This document shows positions 1 to 5,574 of a stretch of DNA of 5,574 nt, one piece after another; positions within the stretch are counted from its first letter, which is position 1, and every line of letters starts with the position of its first letter. A program made the translations under genes and the position numbers. The DNA is from Rhodospirillales bacterium (GTDB taxonomy: Bacteria; Pseudomonadota; Alphaproteobacteria; Rhodospirillales; Casp-alpha2). The notes under the pieces are model-generated. The model worked only from the letters and a program-made list of their open reading frames with translations. It did not search any database and was not told the DNA's origin. The stretch spans positions 1 to 5,574 of the forward strand of contig JAJFIE010000372.1 in the NCBI GenBank assembly GCA_021775275.1. The letters run 5' to 3'.

Positions 1-1109
1 CCGAACCCGTTGGATGAGCGCCCCCGGTGCATACCCTGTACCACACCCACATCTTCAACGAAGACTTGCTGCCAGTTTTTAGCATTGACGGTGCGGAGTT
101 CCTCATAGTCTGGTTCTGCGCAGGACTCATGGAAATAAAAAATCTCGATACGCTCATGGCATCGTTGCGGGCCATCCGGTGTGATGAGGATGGCAAAGGC
201 ATGGTCCTTGTGGACACCCAGAAGCACGTTGGGATAGAGCGCAATGTATTCCGCACCGGTATTCCACATGTCTGAAAGACCCGGAAGCTCCGGAAATGTC
301 TGTTTGCTGCCCTCGACCAGAGTCGGTGAATAGACCGTGGTGCCCTGCCCGGAGTATTTGCCCCACTCATTGATATTATAGTGGTCTTCAATACGGGAGT
401 AGGTGTTCAGGCCCGGATGGACCCACGGCAGATGATAAGACTCGCAATAGTTTTCAACCGCCAGTTTCCAGTTTGTTTCCAGGGTGAAATACAGCGTCGA
501 TTCCGGCCCGCCGTGGATCAGCGGCGCATTCCCGAATTCGGACCAGCGGTCGAGAAAATCTGCGTGGGTTTCTTCGAACTCCGGGGCATCTCCTGACATA
601 TTGACAAAGACAAGGCCAAACGACGTTGTCGTTCTTACCGGACGCAATCCATGTGCTGATTTATCGAAACACGGGTGATCATCCTGATCGGGGCCACCGA
701 TATAGGGTGTGCGTTTCAGATCACCACCCAGATCGTAACACCACGAATGATAGGGACAGCGGATCAGGCCACGCGTATTGCCCGGCTCCTCCACCAGAAT
801 CATGCCGCGATGGGAGCACACATTGTGAAACACCCGGACAACGCCATCATTGTCCCGGGCTATGACCAGAGGTTGCCCCAGCCAGGTCAGCGGAAACACA
901 TCCCCTGTATCGGGGACGTCTTTTTCAAACCCGATGCAGGCCCACGTAGCGGCAAACACGGATTGTTGCTCCATGGCAAAGACGTCATCGTCGATGTAGG
1001 CTGGGTTGGGAAGCCCGCGGCCTGGTTCGCCCGGAGCCATCACGGCGCGCACGTCATCATAAAATCCGTTGTCGATCATGGTCGGTGCGTTTCTGTAATA
1101 GAAATTCAT
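1..1109 (-). CDS. Rieske 2Fe-2S non-heme iron oxygenase, large (alpha) subunit, quaternary-amine oxygenase type; C-terminus cut by the window edge
   Basis: The reverse strand is open from an ATG at 1109 to the left edge, giving 369 residues without a stop. The N-terminal Rieske domain has its cluster ligands in CSHRG (C98, H100) and CPYHSW (C118, H121). The C-terminal catalytic domain has the mononuclear iron motif around residues 219-231 (ENY..SYH....H), so H226 and H231 are the likely iron ligands, with D353 as the third. Glu223 sits where most ring hydroxylases have the Asp that links the Rieske and iron sites. Known carnitine monooxygenase (CntA/YeaW) also uses Glu here, and choline- and glycine-betaine-type oxygenases are its relatives. 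I therefore infer N-demethylation or hydroxylation of a quaternary amine in the cytoplasm, with electrons from a separate reductase not seen here. The exact substrate is unresolved, so no symbol is given. Family members are roughly 370-430 residues, so perhaps 10-60 are missing. A weak AGG lies 9 nt before the ATG. The gene is divergent from a LysR regulator that may control it. Confidence 0.93.
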   Translation of the reverse strand, partial: MNFYYRNAPTMIDNGFYDDVRAVMAPGEPGRGLPNPAYIDDDVFAMEQQSVFAATWACIGFEKDVPDTGDVFPLTWLGQPLVIARDNDGVVRVFHNVCSHRGMILVEEPGNTRGLIRCPYHSWCYDLGGDLKRTPYIGGPDQDDHPCFDKSAHGLRPVRTTTSFGLVFVNMSGDAPEFEETHADFLDRWSEFGNAPLIHGGPESTLYFTLETNWKLAVENYCESYHLPWVHPGLNTYSRIEDHYNINEWGKYSGQGTTVYSPTLVEGSKQTFPELPGLSDMWNTGAEYIALYPNVLLGVHKDHAFAILITPDGPQRCHERIEIFYFHESCAEPDYEELRTVNAKNWQQVFVEDVGVVQGMHRGRSSNGF

Positions 1110-1183
1110 GGCAAAAAACCTGATATTTTTTGATCTAATTAAGAGTTCATGTAAACTCCACTAATTCAGCACTAACGCATTAC
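1110..1183. promoter_or_regulatory. Divergent promoter region between the oxygenase and LysR genes
   Basis: This 74-bp region is AT-rich compared with the flanking genes and must carry the start signals for both. For the LysR gene, a possible -35 (TTGATC, 1130-1135) and -10 (TAAACT, 1152-1157) are 16 bp apart, each matching four of six consensus bases. For the oxygenase on the reverse strand, TTTACA (1155-1150) is a good -35 match. The best -10 below it (AAAAAT, 1130-1125) is 19 bp away, which is poor and suggests a promoter that needs an activator. Both assignments are by eye and tentative. The two candidate promoters overlap each other and the putative operator, as expected for a LysR regulator controlling its own gene and its divergent target. 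Confidence 0.5.
1135..1166. promoter_or_regulatory. Putative operator of the GcvA-type LysR regulator
   Basis: Two direct copies of CTAATT (1135-1140 and 1161-1166) flank a perfect 5-bp inverted repeat, GAGTT (1143-1147) and AACTC (1154-1158), separated by 6 bp. Exactly two bases lie between each CTAATT and the adjacent arm. The CTAATT copies start 26 bp apart, about two and a half helical turns. From memory, footprinting of E. coli GcvA picked out CTAAT as a shared element of its binding sites, and the divergent gene encodes a GcvA-like protein. That the neighbouring regulator binds here is inference. Confidence 0.5.
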
Positions 1184-2107
1184 ATGAGATTATCTATGCA
1201 ACCACGTGACCTGCCCTCTCTGACCGCGCTGGCCGCGTTCGAAGCCGCAGCCCGGCATTTGAGTTTCAAACACGCGGCGGACGAACTGAATGTCACGGCA
1301 CCGGCGGTTAGTCGCCAGATTCGCGCCCTGGAGACCGATTTGCAAACCGCGTTGTTTGTGCGCGCACATCGGCAGGTGGAATTGACTACAGAAGGGCACG
1401 TTCTCTTCGATTCGGTCAATCGCGCCTTCAAATCCATGGCTGAATCAGCACGGGAAATCAGTAGCCCGGGTGCGCAGCAGGTGCGTGTGGGCAGCACCAA
1501 TGCCATGGCGAGTAATTGGTTGATACCCAGATTGGGTGACTTTTGGCGGCACTATCCGGATGTGAATTTCCATCATGTCGTATCGGATCAGACGATCAAC
1601 CTGATCGCCACGCGGACTGATATGGCGATCAGGTTTGGGATGGGTAACTGGGCCGGGCTTGATAGCCAGTTTTTGTTCAGTGACAGGATTTATCCGGTTT
1701 GCAGTCCCGGTTTCGTTAAAAACCTGGGCGTCGATGTCAATCTGGAAGCCCTGGCAGGCGCGTCCTTGCTGGATGTGGGCGATGTACGCGAAGAAGGTTG
1801 GCTTGGTTGGTCGGACTGGTTCCGCGGAGAAGGATCTACACTGACGCCGCGAAAGCCGCGTTACCTCAACAGCTACGTTGTCGCCGTTCAGGCAGCCATT
1901 GACGGGCTTGGCGTGGTGTTGGGTTGGCATTCTCTGGTCGGCGCGGCCGTAGCCGATGGGAGGCTGGTTGCTGTATCCGGGCATGTTCTGGAAGCGCCCG
2001 GCGGCTTTCATCTGGTAACGCGTCAGGGCGAGCCACTGTCAAACGGAGCAAAACTGTTCATGGACTGGCTCATGGGGCAGGCGGAAACGTACCGTCTGAC
2101 GCAATAG
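1184..2107 (+). CDS. LysR-family transcriptional regulator, GcvA/HvrB/AmpR-like subgroup
   Basis: The 307-residue protein has normal LysR length and layout. An N-terminal winged helix-turn-helix spans about residues 11-70; the SF..AADEL and [14 protein letters not shown] segments (28-50) are the HTH and recognition helix. The effector-binding, periplasmic-protein-like domain runs from about 98 to 300. Its [25 protein letters not shown] and YPVCSPGF segments (101-177) are typical of GcvA-type regulators. Such proteins bind DNA as tetramers and respond to a small ligand; the ligand here is unknown. Transcription diverges from the Rieske oxygenase gene, the usual arrangement for a LysR protein and its target. 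The start is uncertain: ATG at 1184 has no evident Shine-Dalgarno, and ATG at 1196 (303 residues) has only a short GAG about 7 nt upstream. The last 38 bases overlap the end of the convergent fcl gene. Confidence 0.93.
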   Translation: MRLSMQPRDLPSLTALAAFEAAARHLSFKHAADELNVTAPAVSRQIRALETDLQTALFVRAHRQVELTTEGHVLFDSVNRAFKSMAESAREISSPGAQQVRVGSTNAMASNWLIPRLGDFWRHYPDVNFHHVVSDQTINLIATRTDMAIRFGMGNWAGLDSQFLFSDRIYPVCSPGFVKNLGVDVNLEALAGASLLDVGDVREEGWLGWSDWFRGEGSTLTPRKPRYLNSYVVAVQAAIDGLGVVLGWHSLVGAAVADGRLVAVSGHVLEAPGGFHLVTRQGEPLSNGAKLFMDWLMGQAETYRLTQ

Positions 2108-3083
2108 TCCCAGGCGGGTCCTCGGTGATTCCCTTGGCGGTCTGCCGGTTTTTCAGAAACCACTCATACGCCAGTTTCAGGCCATCATGCAGTGATACGT
2201 TCGGCTTCCAGCCCAAGCCGCGCAGGCGTGACGAATCCATCAGTTTTCGTGGTGGACCGTCCGGCTTGGAGGAATCAAACACCAGATCACCCTCAAAACC
2301 CACGGCATCGACAACGTTCCGCGCCAGATCAGCAATGGTGACCTCTTCACCCGTTCCCACATTGACGTGCATGTCGTCTGAATATTGTTGCATCAAAAAA
2401 ACCAGCGCGTCGGCCAGATCATCTACATAGAGGAATTCCCGGTAGGGTTTGCCGCTGCCCCAAATCTCCATTTGTGAGTTGCCTGCCAGCATGGCGTTGT
2501 GCGCCTTGACAATGAGCGCCGGGATGACGTGGCTGTGCTCCAGATGAAAATTGTCGTGGGGACCATATAAATTTGTCGGCTGCGCCGAGATAAAATCACA
2601 GCCATACTGTTTCCGGTAGGCTTGACACAGCTTGATCCCGGCAATTTTTGCAATGGCGTACCATTCATTGGTGGGTTCTAACGGCCCGGTCAGCAAGGCC
2701 TCTTCCCTCATGGGCTGTTCGGCCAGGCGTGGGTAGATACACGATGAACCCAGGAACAACAGTTTACCGACATTGCATTGATGGGCCGCGTGAATGATAT
2801 TTGCTTCAATCATCATGTTTTCATACAAAAACTGGGCGGGCATGGTGTTGTTCGCGACGATGCCGCCAACTTTGGCTGCAGCCAAAAAAATTGCATCAGG
2901 TTTATTGGCCTGCATCCAGGCCTCGACTTCGGATTGACGGATCAGGTCAGCATCGTCGCGTTTAGCGATCAGAACCTCGCATTCTTCAGTCGCCAGTCTG
3001 CGCACGATGGCCGCACCAACCATGCCACGATGCCCGGCAACCCAGACACGCTTTCCACGGAGGGAATATTCTTTTGGTGTCAT
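2070..3083 (-). CDS. fcl: GDP-L-fucose synthase (GDP-4-keto-6-deoxy-D-mannose 3,5-epimerase-4-reductase)
   Basis: This cytoplasmic short-chain dehydrogenase/reductase converts GDP-4-keto-6-deoxymannose, the product of Gmd, to GDP-L-fucose using NADPH. The nucleotide-binding Rossmann motif GHRGMVG is at residues 17-23. GSSCIYP (112-118) supplies S113 and C115, and the YxxxK pair is Y142/K146 in [11 protein letters not shown]185 lies in HSHVIPAL. By my recall of the E. coli enzyme these match its S107, C109, Y136, K140 and H179, so the active site looks intact. The [12 protein letters not shown] and SKPDGPPRK segments are also family hallmarks. I chose ATG at 3083 (337 residues), which has GGAAG 9 nt upstream. 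A TTG at 3110 would add nine residues but has no ribosome-binding site. The protein ends about 19 residues beyond the usual terminus, in a Pro/Gly/Thr-rich tail encoded where the gene overlaps or abuts the convergent LysR gene. The partner gmd is not in the window. Confidence 0.96.
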   Translation of the reverse strand: MTPKEYSLRGKRVWVAGHRGMVGAAIVRRLATEECEVLIAKRDDADLIRQSEVEAWMQANKPDAIFLAAAKVGGIVANNTMPAQFLYENMMIEANIIHAAHQCNVGKLLFLGSSCIYPRLAEQPMREEALLTGPLEPTNEWYAIAKIAGIKLCQAYRKQYGCDFISAQPTNLYGPHDNFHLEHSHVIPALIVKAHNAMLAGNSQMEIWGSGKPYREFLYVDDLADALVFLMQQYSDDMHVNVGTGEEVTIADLARNVVDAVGFEGDLVFDSSKPDGPPRKLMDSSRLRGLGWKPNVSLHDGLKLAYEWFLKNRQTAKGITEDPPGTIASDGTFPPAP

Positions 3084-3155
3084 GCCTGTTAACTTCCGTG
3101 ATTGGGGCAAAACTCAAACACCCGCGCGTAACCCGCCCGACCATAGCAGATACCA
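3084..3155. other. Intergenic spacer between purH and fcl, no terminator seen
   Basis: These 72 bp hold the fcl ribosome-binding site and a GC-rich run with a repeated CCCGC (3121-3137) that does not fold into a hairpin followed by a U-run. With no visible terminator and no convincing promoter, read-through from purH into fcl is possible. Confidence 0.4.
3093..3097 (-). promoter_or_regulatory. Ribosome-binding site deciding the fcl start
   Basis: GGAAG on the reverse strand ends 9 nt before the ATG at 3083. It favours that start over the in-frame TTG at 3110, which lacks a comparable site. Confidence 0.55.
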
Positions 3156-4730
3156 CTAGTGACGAAAATGCCGCATGCCGGTCATGACCATGGCGAGGCC
3201 TTTTTCATCGGCGGCGGCGATGATCTCGTCATCGCGCATGGAGCCGCCCGGCTGGATGACCGCCGTCGCACCGGCATCTGCTGCCGCCAGCAAGCCGTCG
3301 GCGAACGGGAAAAATGCATCAGAGGCAACAACAGACCCGATCGCCGGGCTTTGCGCCTTGCCGGCGGCTTTACCTGATTCGCCAGCTTTCGTGGCGGCGA
3401 TACGCGATGAATCAATACGGCTCATTTGTCCGGCTCCGATACCCACCGTGGCGCCGTTCCTGGCATAAACAATGGCGTTGGATTTTACATGTTTGCAAAC
3501 GGTGAAGGCAAACAGGAGGTCAGCCATTTCCTGCTCCGTTGGCTGGCGTTTGGTGACTACCTTCAGTTCATCATCAGTAATTGCGTTGTCGCGGCCTTGC
3601 AGCAAAAGCCCGCCGGATAGCGTCCGCACGGTCATGCCGGGCGCGGTCGCATCGGGTATCCCGTCGGTGAGCAGCAGGCGGAGGTTCTGTTTTCTTGCTA
3701 AAATTGCACGAGCATCTTCATCGGCATCCGGAGCGATGATGACTTCCGTGAAAATCTCGGTGATTTTTTCCGCTGATGCACCATTCAGGGTGCGGTTCAG
3801 GGCGACAATACCACCAAAGGCGCTGACGGAATCACATCTGAACGCCTGCTCATAGGCCTCCAGAAGTGTCGCGCCCATGGCGACGCCGCACGGGTTGGCA
3901 TGCTTGATGATGGCGCAGGCGGGTGTGTCGGTGAACTCGGCTACCAGCTCAAACGCAGAGTCCGTGTCGTTCAGATTGTTGAAGCTCAACTCCTTGCCCT
4001 GTAACTGGGCCGCCGTGGCGACCCCCGGGCGCAAATCGCCTGTGACATAAAAGGCCGCGTGCTGATGTGGATTTTCGCCATAACGCAGGTGTTGTTTCAG
4101 CATACCGCCCACGGCGACATGGTGTGAAAACGGATCATCAATCTGTTTGGCGAACCATTGGGAAATGGCGGCGTCATAGGCACCGGTGCGGGCGTAGGCC
4201 GTGGCGGCCATACGGCGGCGGAATTCGGGTGTCGTCCCACCATCATTCTCATCCATCTCGGCGATCACGCGGACATAGTCCTCCACATTCACGACGACTG
4301 TAACATCACGATGATTTTTTGCCGCCGAGCGAATCATGGCCGGGCCGCCAATATCGATATTTTCAATGCAGGTATCGAAGCCGGCGCCTTTGGCGACAGT
4401 CTCCTCGAATGGGTAGAGATTGACTACCAGCAGATCAATAGCGCCGATGTCGTGTTCCTGCATGGAAGCCTGATGGTCCGGGTTATCGCGCACAGCCAAC
4501 AGGCCACCATGGATAGTGGGGTGCAGGGTCTTCACCCGCCCATCCATCATTTCTGGAAAACCGGTGTGATCGGAAACTTCGGTTACCGGCACCCCTGCGT
4601 CCGCCAGGGCCTTGGCCGATCCGCCGGTAGACAGGATGGCAACGCCCCTGTCCGCCAGGTATTGGCCAAATTCAACAAGGCCGGATTTATCGGAGACAGA
4701 AATGAGCGCGCGCTCAATTTTTGCAGACAC
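3156..4730 (-). CDS. purH: Bifunctional AICAR transformylase / IMP cyclohydrolase
   Basis: PurH performs the last two steps of de novo purine synthesis in the cytoplasm. It formylates AICAR with 10-formyl-tetrahydrofolate to FAICAR, then closes the ring to IMP. The 524-residue length is normal. The N-terminal MGS-like cyclohydrolase domain (about 1-150) shows SVSDKSGL (11-18), STGGS (34-38), [13 protein letters not shown] (64-76), NLYPFEETV (104-112) and [15 protein letters not shown] (125-139). The transformylase domain has RYGENPHQ (216-223), the catalytic Lys-His pair K276/H277 in [19 protein letters not shown] (303-313), [13 protein letters not shown] (428-440), [10 protein letters not shown] (470-479) and IQPGGS (492-497). 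It ends in the conserved RHFRH. All signature segments are intact, so the enzyme should be functional. The start is GTG, supported by AAAGGA 8 nt upstream and by alignment to the usual N-terminus. It lies between two glycan-related genes on the same strand. Confidence 0.99.
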   Translation of the reverse strand: MSAKIERALISVSDKSGLVEFGQYLADRGVAILSTGGSAKALADAGVPVTEVSDHTGFPEMMDGRVKTLHPTIHGGLLAVRDNPDHQASMQEHDIGAIDLLVVNLYPFEETVAKGAGFDTCIENIDIGGPAMIRSAAKNHRDVTVVVNVEDYVRVIAEMDENDGGTTPEFRRRMAATAYARTGAYDAAISQWFAKQIDDPFSHHVAVGGMLKQHLRYGENPHQHAAFYVTGDLRPGVATAAQLQGKELSFNNLNDTDSAFELVAEFTDTPACAIIKHANPCGVAMGATLLEAYEQAFRCDSVSAFGGIVALNRTLNGASAEKITEIFTEVIIAPDADEDARAILARKQNLRLLLTDGIPDATAPGMTVRTLSGGLLLQGRDNAITDDELKVVTKRQPTEQEMADLLFAFTVCKHVKSNAIVYARNGATVGIGAGQMSRIDSSRIAATKAGESGKAAGKAQSPAIGSVVASDAFFPFADGLLAAADAGATAVIQPGGSMRDDEIIAAADEKGLAMVMTGMRHFRH

Positions 4731-4738
4731 AGACGGAG

Positions 4739-4744
4739 TCCTTT
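4739..4744 (-). promoter_or_regulatory. Ribosome-binding site for the GTG start of purH
   Basis: AAAGGA on the reverse strand lies 8 nt upstream of the GTG at 4730. No in-frame ATG lies near the expected N-terminus, so this site decides the start. Confidence 0.75.
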
Positions 4745-4768
4745 ACTCAGGCGGGATTGGGGTGACTA

Positions 4769-4796
4769 ATTTTATCATGAATGCAGGGACGGTCCA
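4769..4796 (-). promoter_or_regulatory. Weak candidate promoter for purH
   Basis: In the 70-bp gap after the glycosyltransferase stop, the reverse strand has TGGACC (4796-4791, four of six -35 bases) and TAAAAT (4774-4769, five of six -10 bases) separated by 16 bp. A CTAAT element on the + strand (4766-4770) overlaps the edge of the -10. No terminator or riboswitch-like structure is evident in the gap. purH could therefore be read from this promoter, from upstream, or both. Confidence 0.3.
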
Positions 4797-4800
4797 GTAT

Positions 4801-5574
4801 TCAGGCCTGCGATTTGCGCTGTATATGATGAAAGGCGCTGGCGCCACGCAGCGCACCCAGCATGCCCATAAAGCGCGCCGCATCGCGGGACGACTTTTCA
4901 CGCTTGCCGGTCAGCGCATAGGCCAGCGCTTTCAGGGCAAAAAGGGGCGCTTCGGACAGAAAGGCATTGATCATGCTGCTCCACCCATAGTGTTTTCGTT
5001 CGAAATACAGGCGTGACCAGGACATGTGCCAGTATTTACGCCAGATATAAGCAGACGTCACCGGCACGGAGCCGCCACTGACATGCGTGAACACGGCGTG
5101 CGGGTCCATAAGAAGACTATGGCCCGCGTTCCGCAGGCGCTGGCACAGGTCATCATCCTCGTAATAGAGAAAAATATTTGAATCGAACAACCCGACGGTA
5201 CGCAGCATTTCCATGCGTGCAAGGGCCGATGCGCCGGACAGAAAATCCGCACAGAGAATCCCCTCCGGCGGTATCTCATTATCACGCCGTCCGAAACCGG
5301 GTCGTTTGTGGAGTGACACATCATGGGATAGCTCGACAGAGCCATCGGGATTAAGAATTCTGGGCGCAATTAACGCCGCATCCGGAAAGCTGTCGGCGCT
5401 GGTCAGCAAATGTTTAAGCGCGTCGGGTTGGATAATCACATCCGGGCTGGTGATCAGGGCAAACTCCGTATGGATGATTTCCAGGCCTGTATTCATGCCC
5501 CGACCGTAGCCAATGTTTTCCATATTCCGAAGAACCCGTGCATCCGGGCGAAGACGCTCAACAATGGTAACGGA
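4801..5574 (-). CDS. Family 2 glycosyltransferase, WbbL/rhamnosyltransferase-like; N-terminus outside the window
   Basis: The reading frame continues upstream past the ATG at 5523 to the right edge. The 17 extra codons read as the expected GT-A lead-in to the MENIGYGRGMNTGL segment, equivalent to the family's N-x-G-[FY]-G...N.G. The true start is therefore beyond the window and 257 residues are visible. Counting from the edge, SPDV (43-46) is in the position of the metal/nucleotide-binding acidic motif. LSGASALARMEML (112-124) is the acceptor-loop segment, and E139/D140 in YYEDDDLCQRLRNAGH is the probable catalytic-base ED motif. HVSGGS (164-169) is another hallmark. A basic, aromatic C-terminal part (about 177-226) may sit against the membrane. 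Such enzymes transfer rhamnose or another sugar from a nucleotide donor to a growing O-antigen, capsule or exopolysaccharide at the inner membrane face. Donor and acceptor cannot be told from this sequence. The stop is 70 bp before purH on the same strand. Confidence 0.93.
   Translation of the reverse strand, partial: SVTIVERLRPDARVLRNMENIGYGRGMNTGLEIIHTEFALITSPDVIIQPDALKHLLTSADSFPDAALIAPRILNPDGSVELSHDVSLHKRPGFGRRDNEIPPEGILCADFLSGASALARMEMLRTVGLFDSNIFLYYEDDDLCQRLRNAGHSLLMDPHAVFTHVSGGSVPVTSAYIWRKYWHMSWSRLYFERKHYGWSSMINAFLSEAPLFALKALAYALTGKREKSSRDAARFMGMLGALRGASAFHHIQRKSQA

Noticed and set aside
675..1133. Forward-strand open frame of 152 codons
   Set aside because: It lies opposite the Rieske domain coding region, whose cysteine and histidine ligands are all present on the reverse strand. 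It is a shadow frame.
1445..2011. Reverse-strand open frame of 188 codons inside the LysR gene
   Set aside because: It is antisense to a clear LysR effector domain and has no recognisable domain.
2147..2161. GGTTT/AAACC inverted repeat near the 3' end of the LysR gene, possible terminator
   Set aside because: The stem is only 5 bp of weak pairs, it lacks a following U-run on either strand, and it lies inside fcl coding sequence.
3084..3110. Longer fcl starting at TTG 3110
   Set aside because: It has no Shine-Dalgarno and adds residues absent from the family. The ATG at 3083 has GGAAG at good spacing.
4158..4769. Long forward-strand open frame (203 codons) opposite purH
   Set aside because: It is fully antisense to a complete, highly conserved purH and its translation shows no recognisable domain.
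4801..5523. Glycosyltransferase starting at ATG 5523
   Set aside because: The frame stays open to the right edge and the upstream codons continue the GT-A fold. Starting there would remove the first strand of the nucleotide-binding domain.
1..5574. Search for tRNA, rRNA, CRISPR repeats, insertion-sequence ends, toxin-antitoxin or defence genes
   Set aside because: No cloverleaf, repeated spacer array, terminal inverted repeats, transposase or defence motif was seen. The five genes account for nearly all of the sequence.

Overview
The window reads as a compact, gene-dense bacterial chromosome segment of mid-range GC content. The protein signatures, especially the PurH and the GcvA/HvrB-like LysR regulator, best suit an alphaproteobacterium. 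That assignment is inference from general protein style, not from a marker gene. Five protein-coding genes fill almost all of it, and two run off the window edges. I found no RNA gene, mobile element, CRISPR array, phage gene or recognisable defence system.

Left region (1-2107): a divergent pair. A Rieske non-heme iron oxygenase large subunit, missing its C-terminus at the left edge, is read leftwards from 1109. A GcvA-type LysR regulator is read rightwards from 1184 (or 1196). They share a 74-bp intergenic region. It holds two CTAATT copies arranged symmetrically around a GAGTT/AACTC inverted repeat, a good candidate for the regulator's operator. The oxygenase carries Glu where most ring-hydroxylating dioxygenases carry the bridging Asp. 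This points to the quaternary-ammonium group (carnitine, choline and glycine-betaine oxygenases) rather than to an aromatic substrate.

Right region (2070-5574): three genes all read leftwards. In transcription order they are a WbbL-like family 2 glycosyltransferase (5' end outside the window), purH (bifunctional AICAR transformylase/IMP cyclohydrolase) and fcl (GDP-L-fucose synthase). The first and last fit a surface-polysaccharide locus: Fcl makes GDP-L-fucose, and a GT2 enzyme would add a sugar to a lipid-linked glycan. purH is a housekeeping purine gene lodged between them. The gaps on either side of purH are only about 70 bp and show no clear terminator, so co-transcription is possible. 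fcl and the LysR gene converge and overlap by 38 bp at their 3' ends.

Nothing here is clearly a new system. The observations most worth checking are the CTAAT-flanked operator candidate, the Glu-type oxygenase with a GcvA-like regulator, and the placement of purH among glycan genes.
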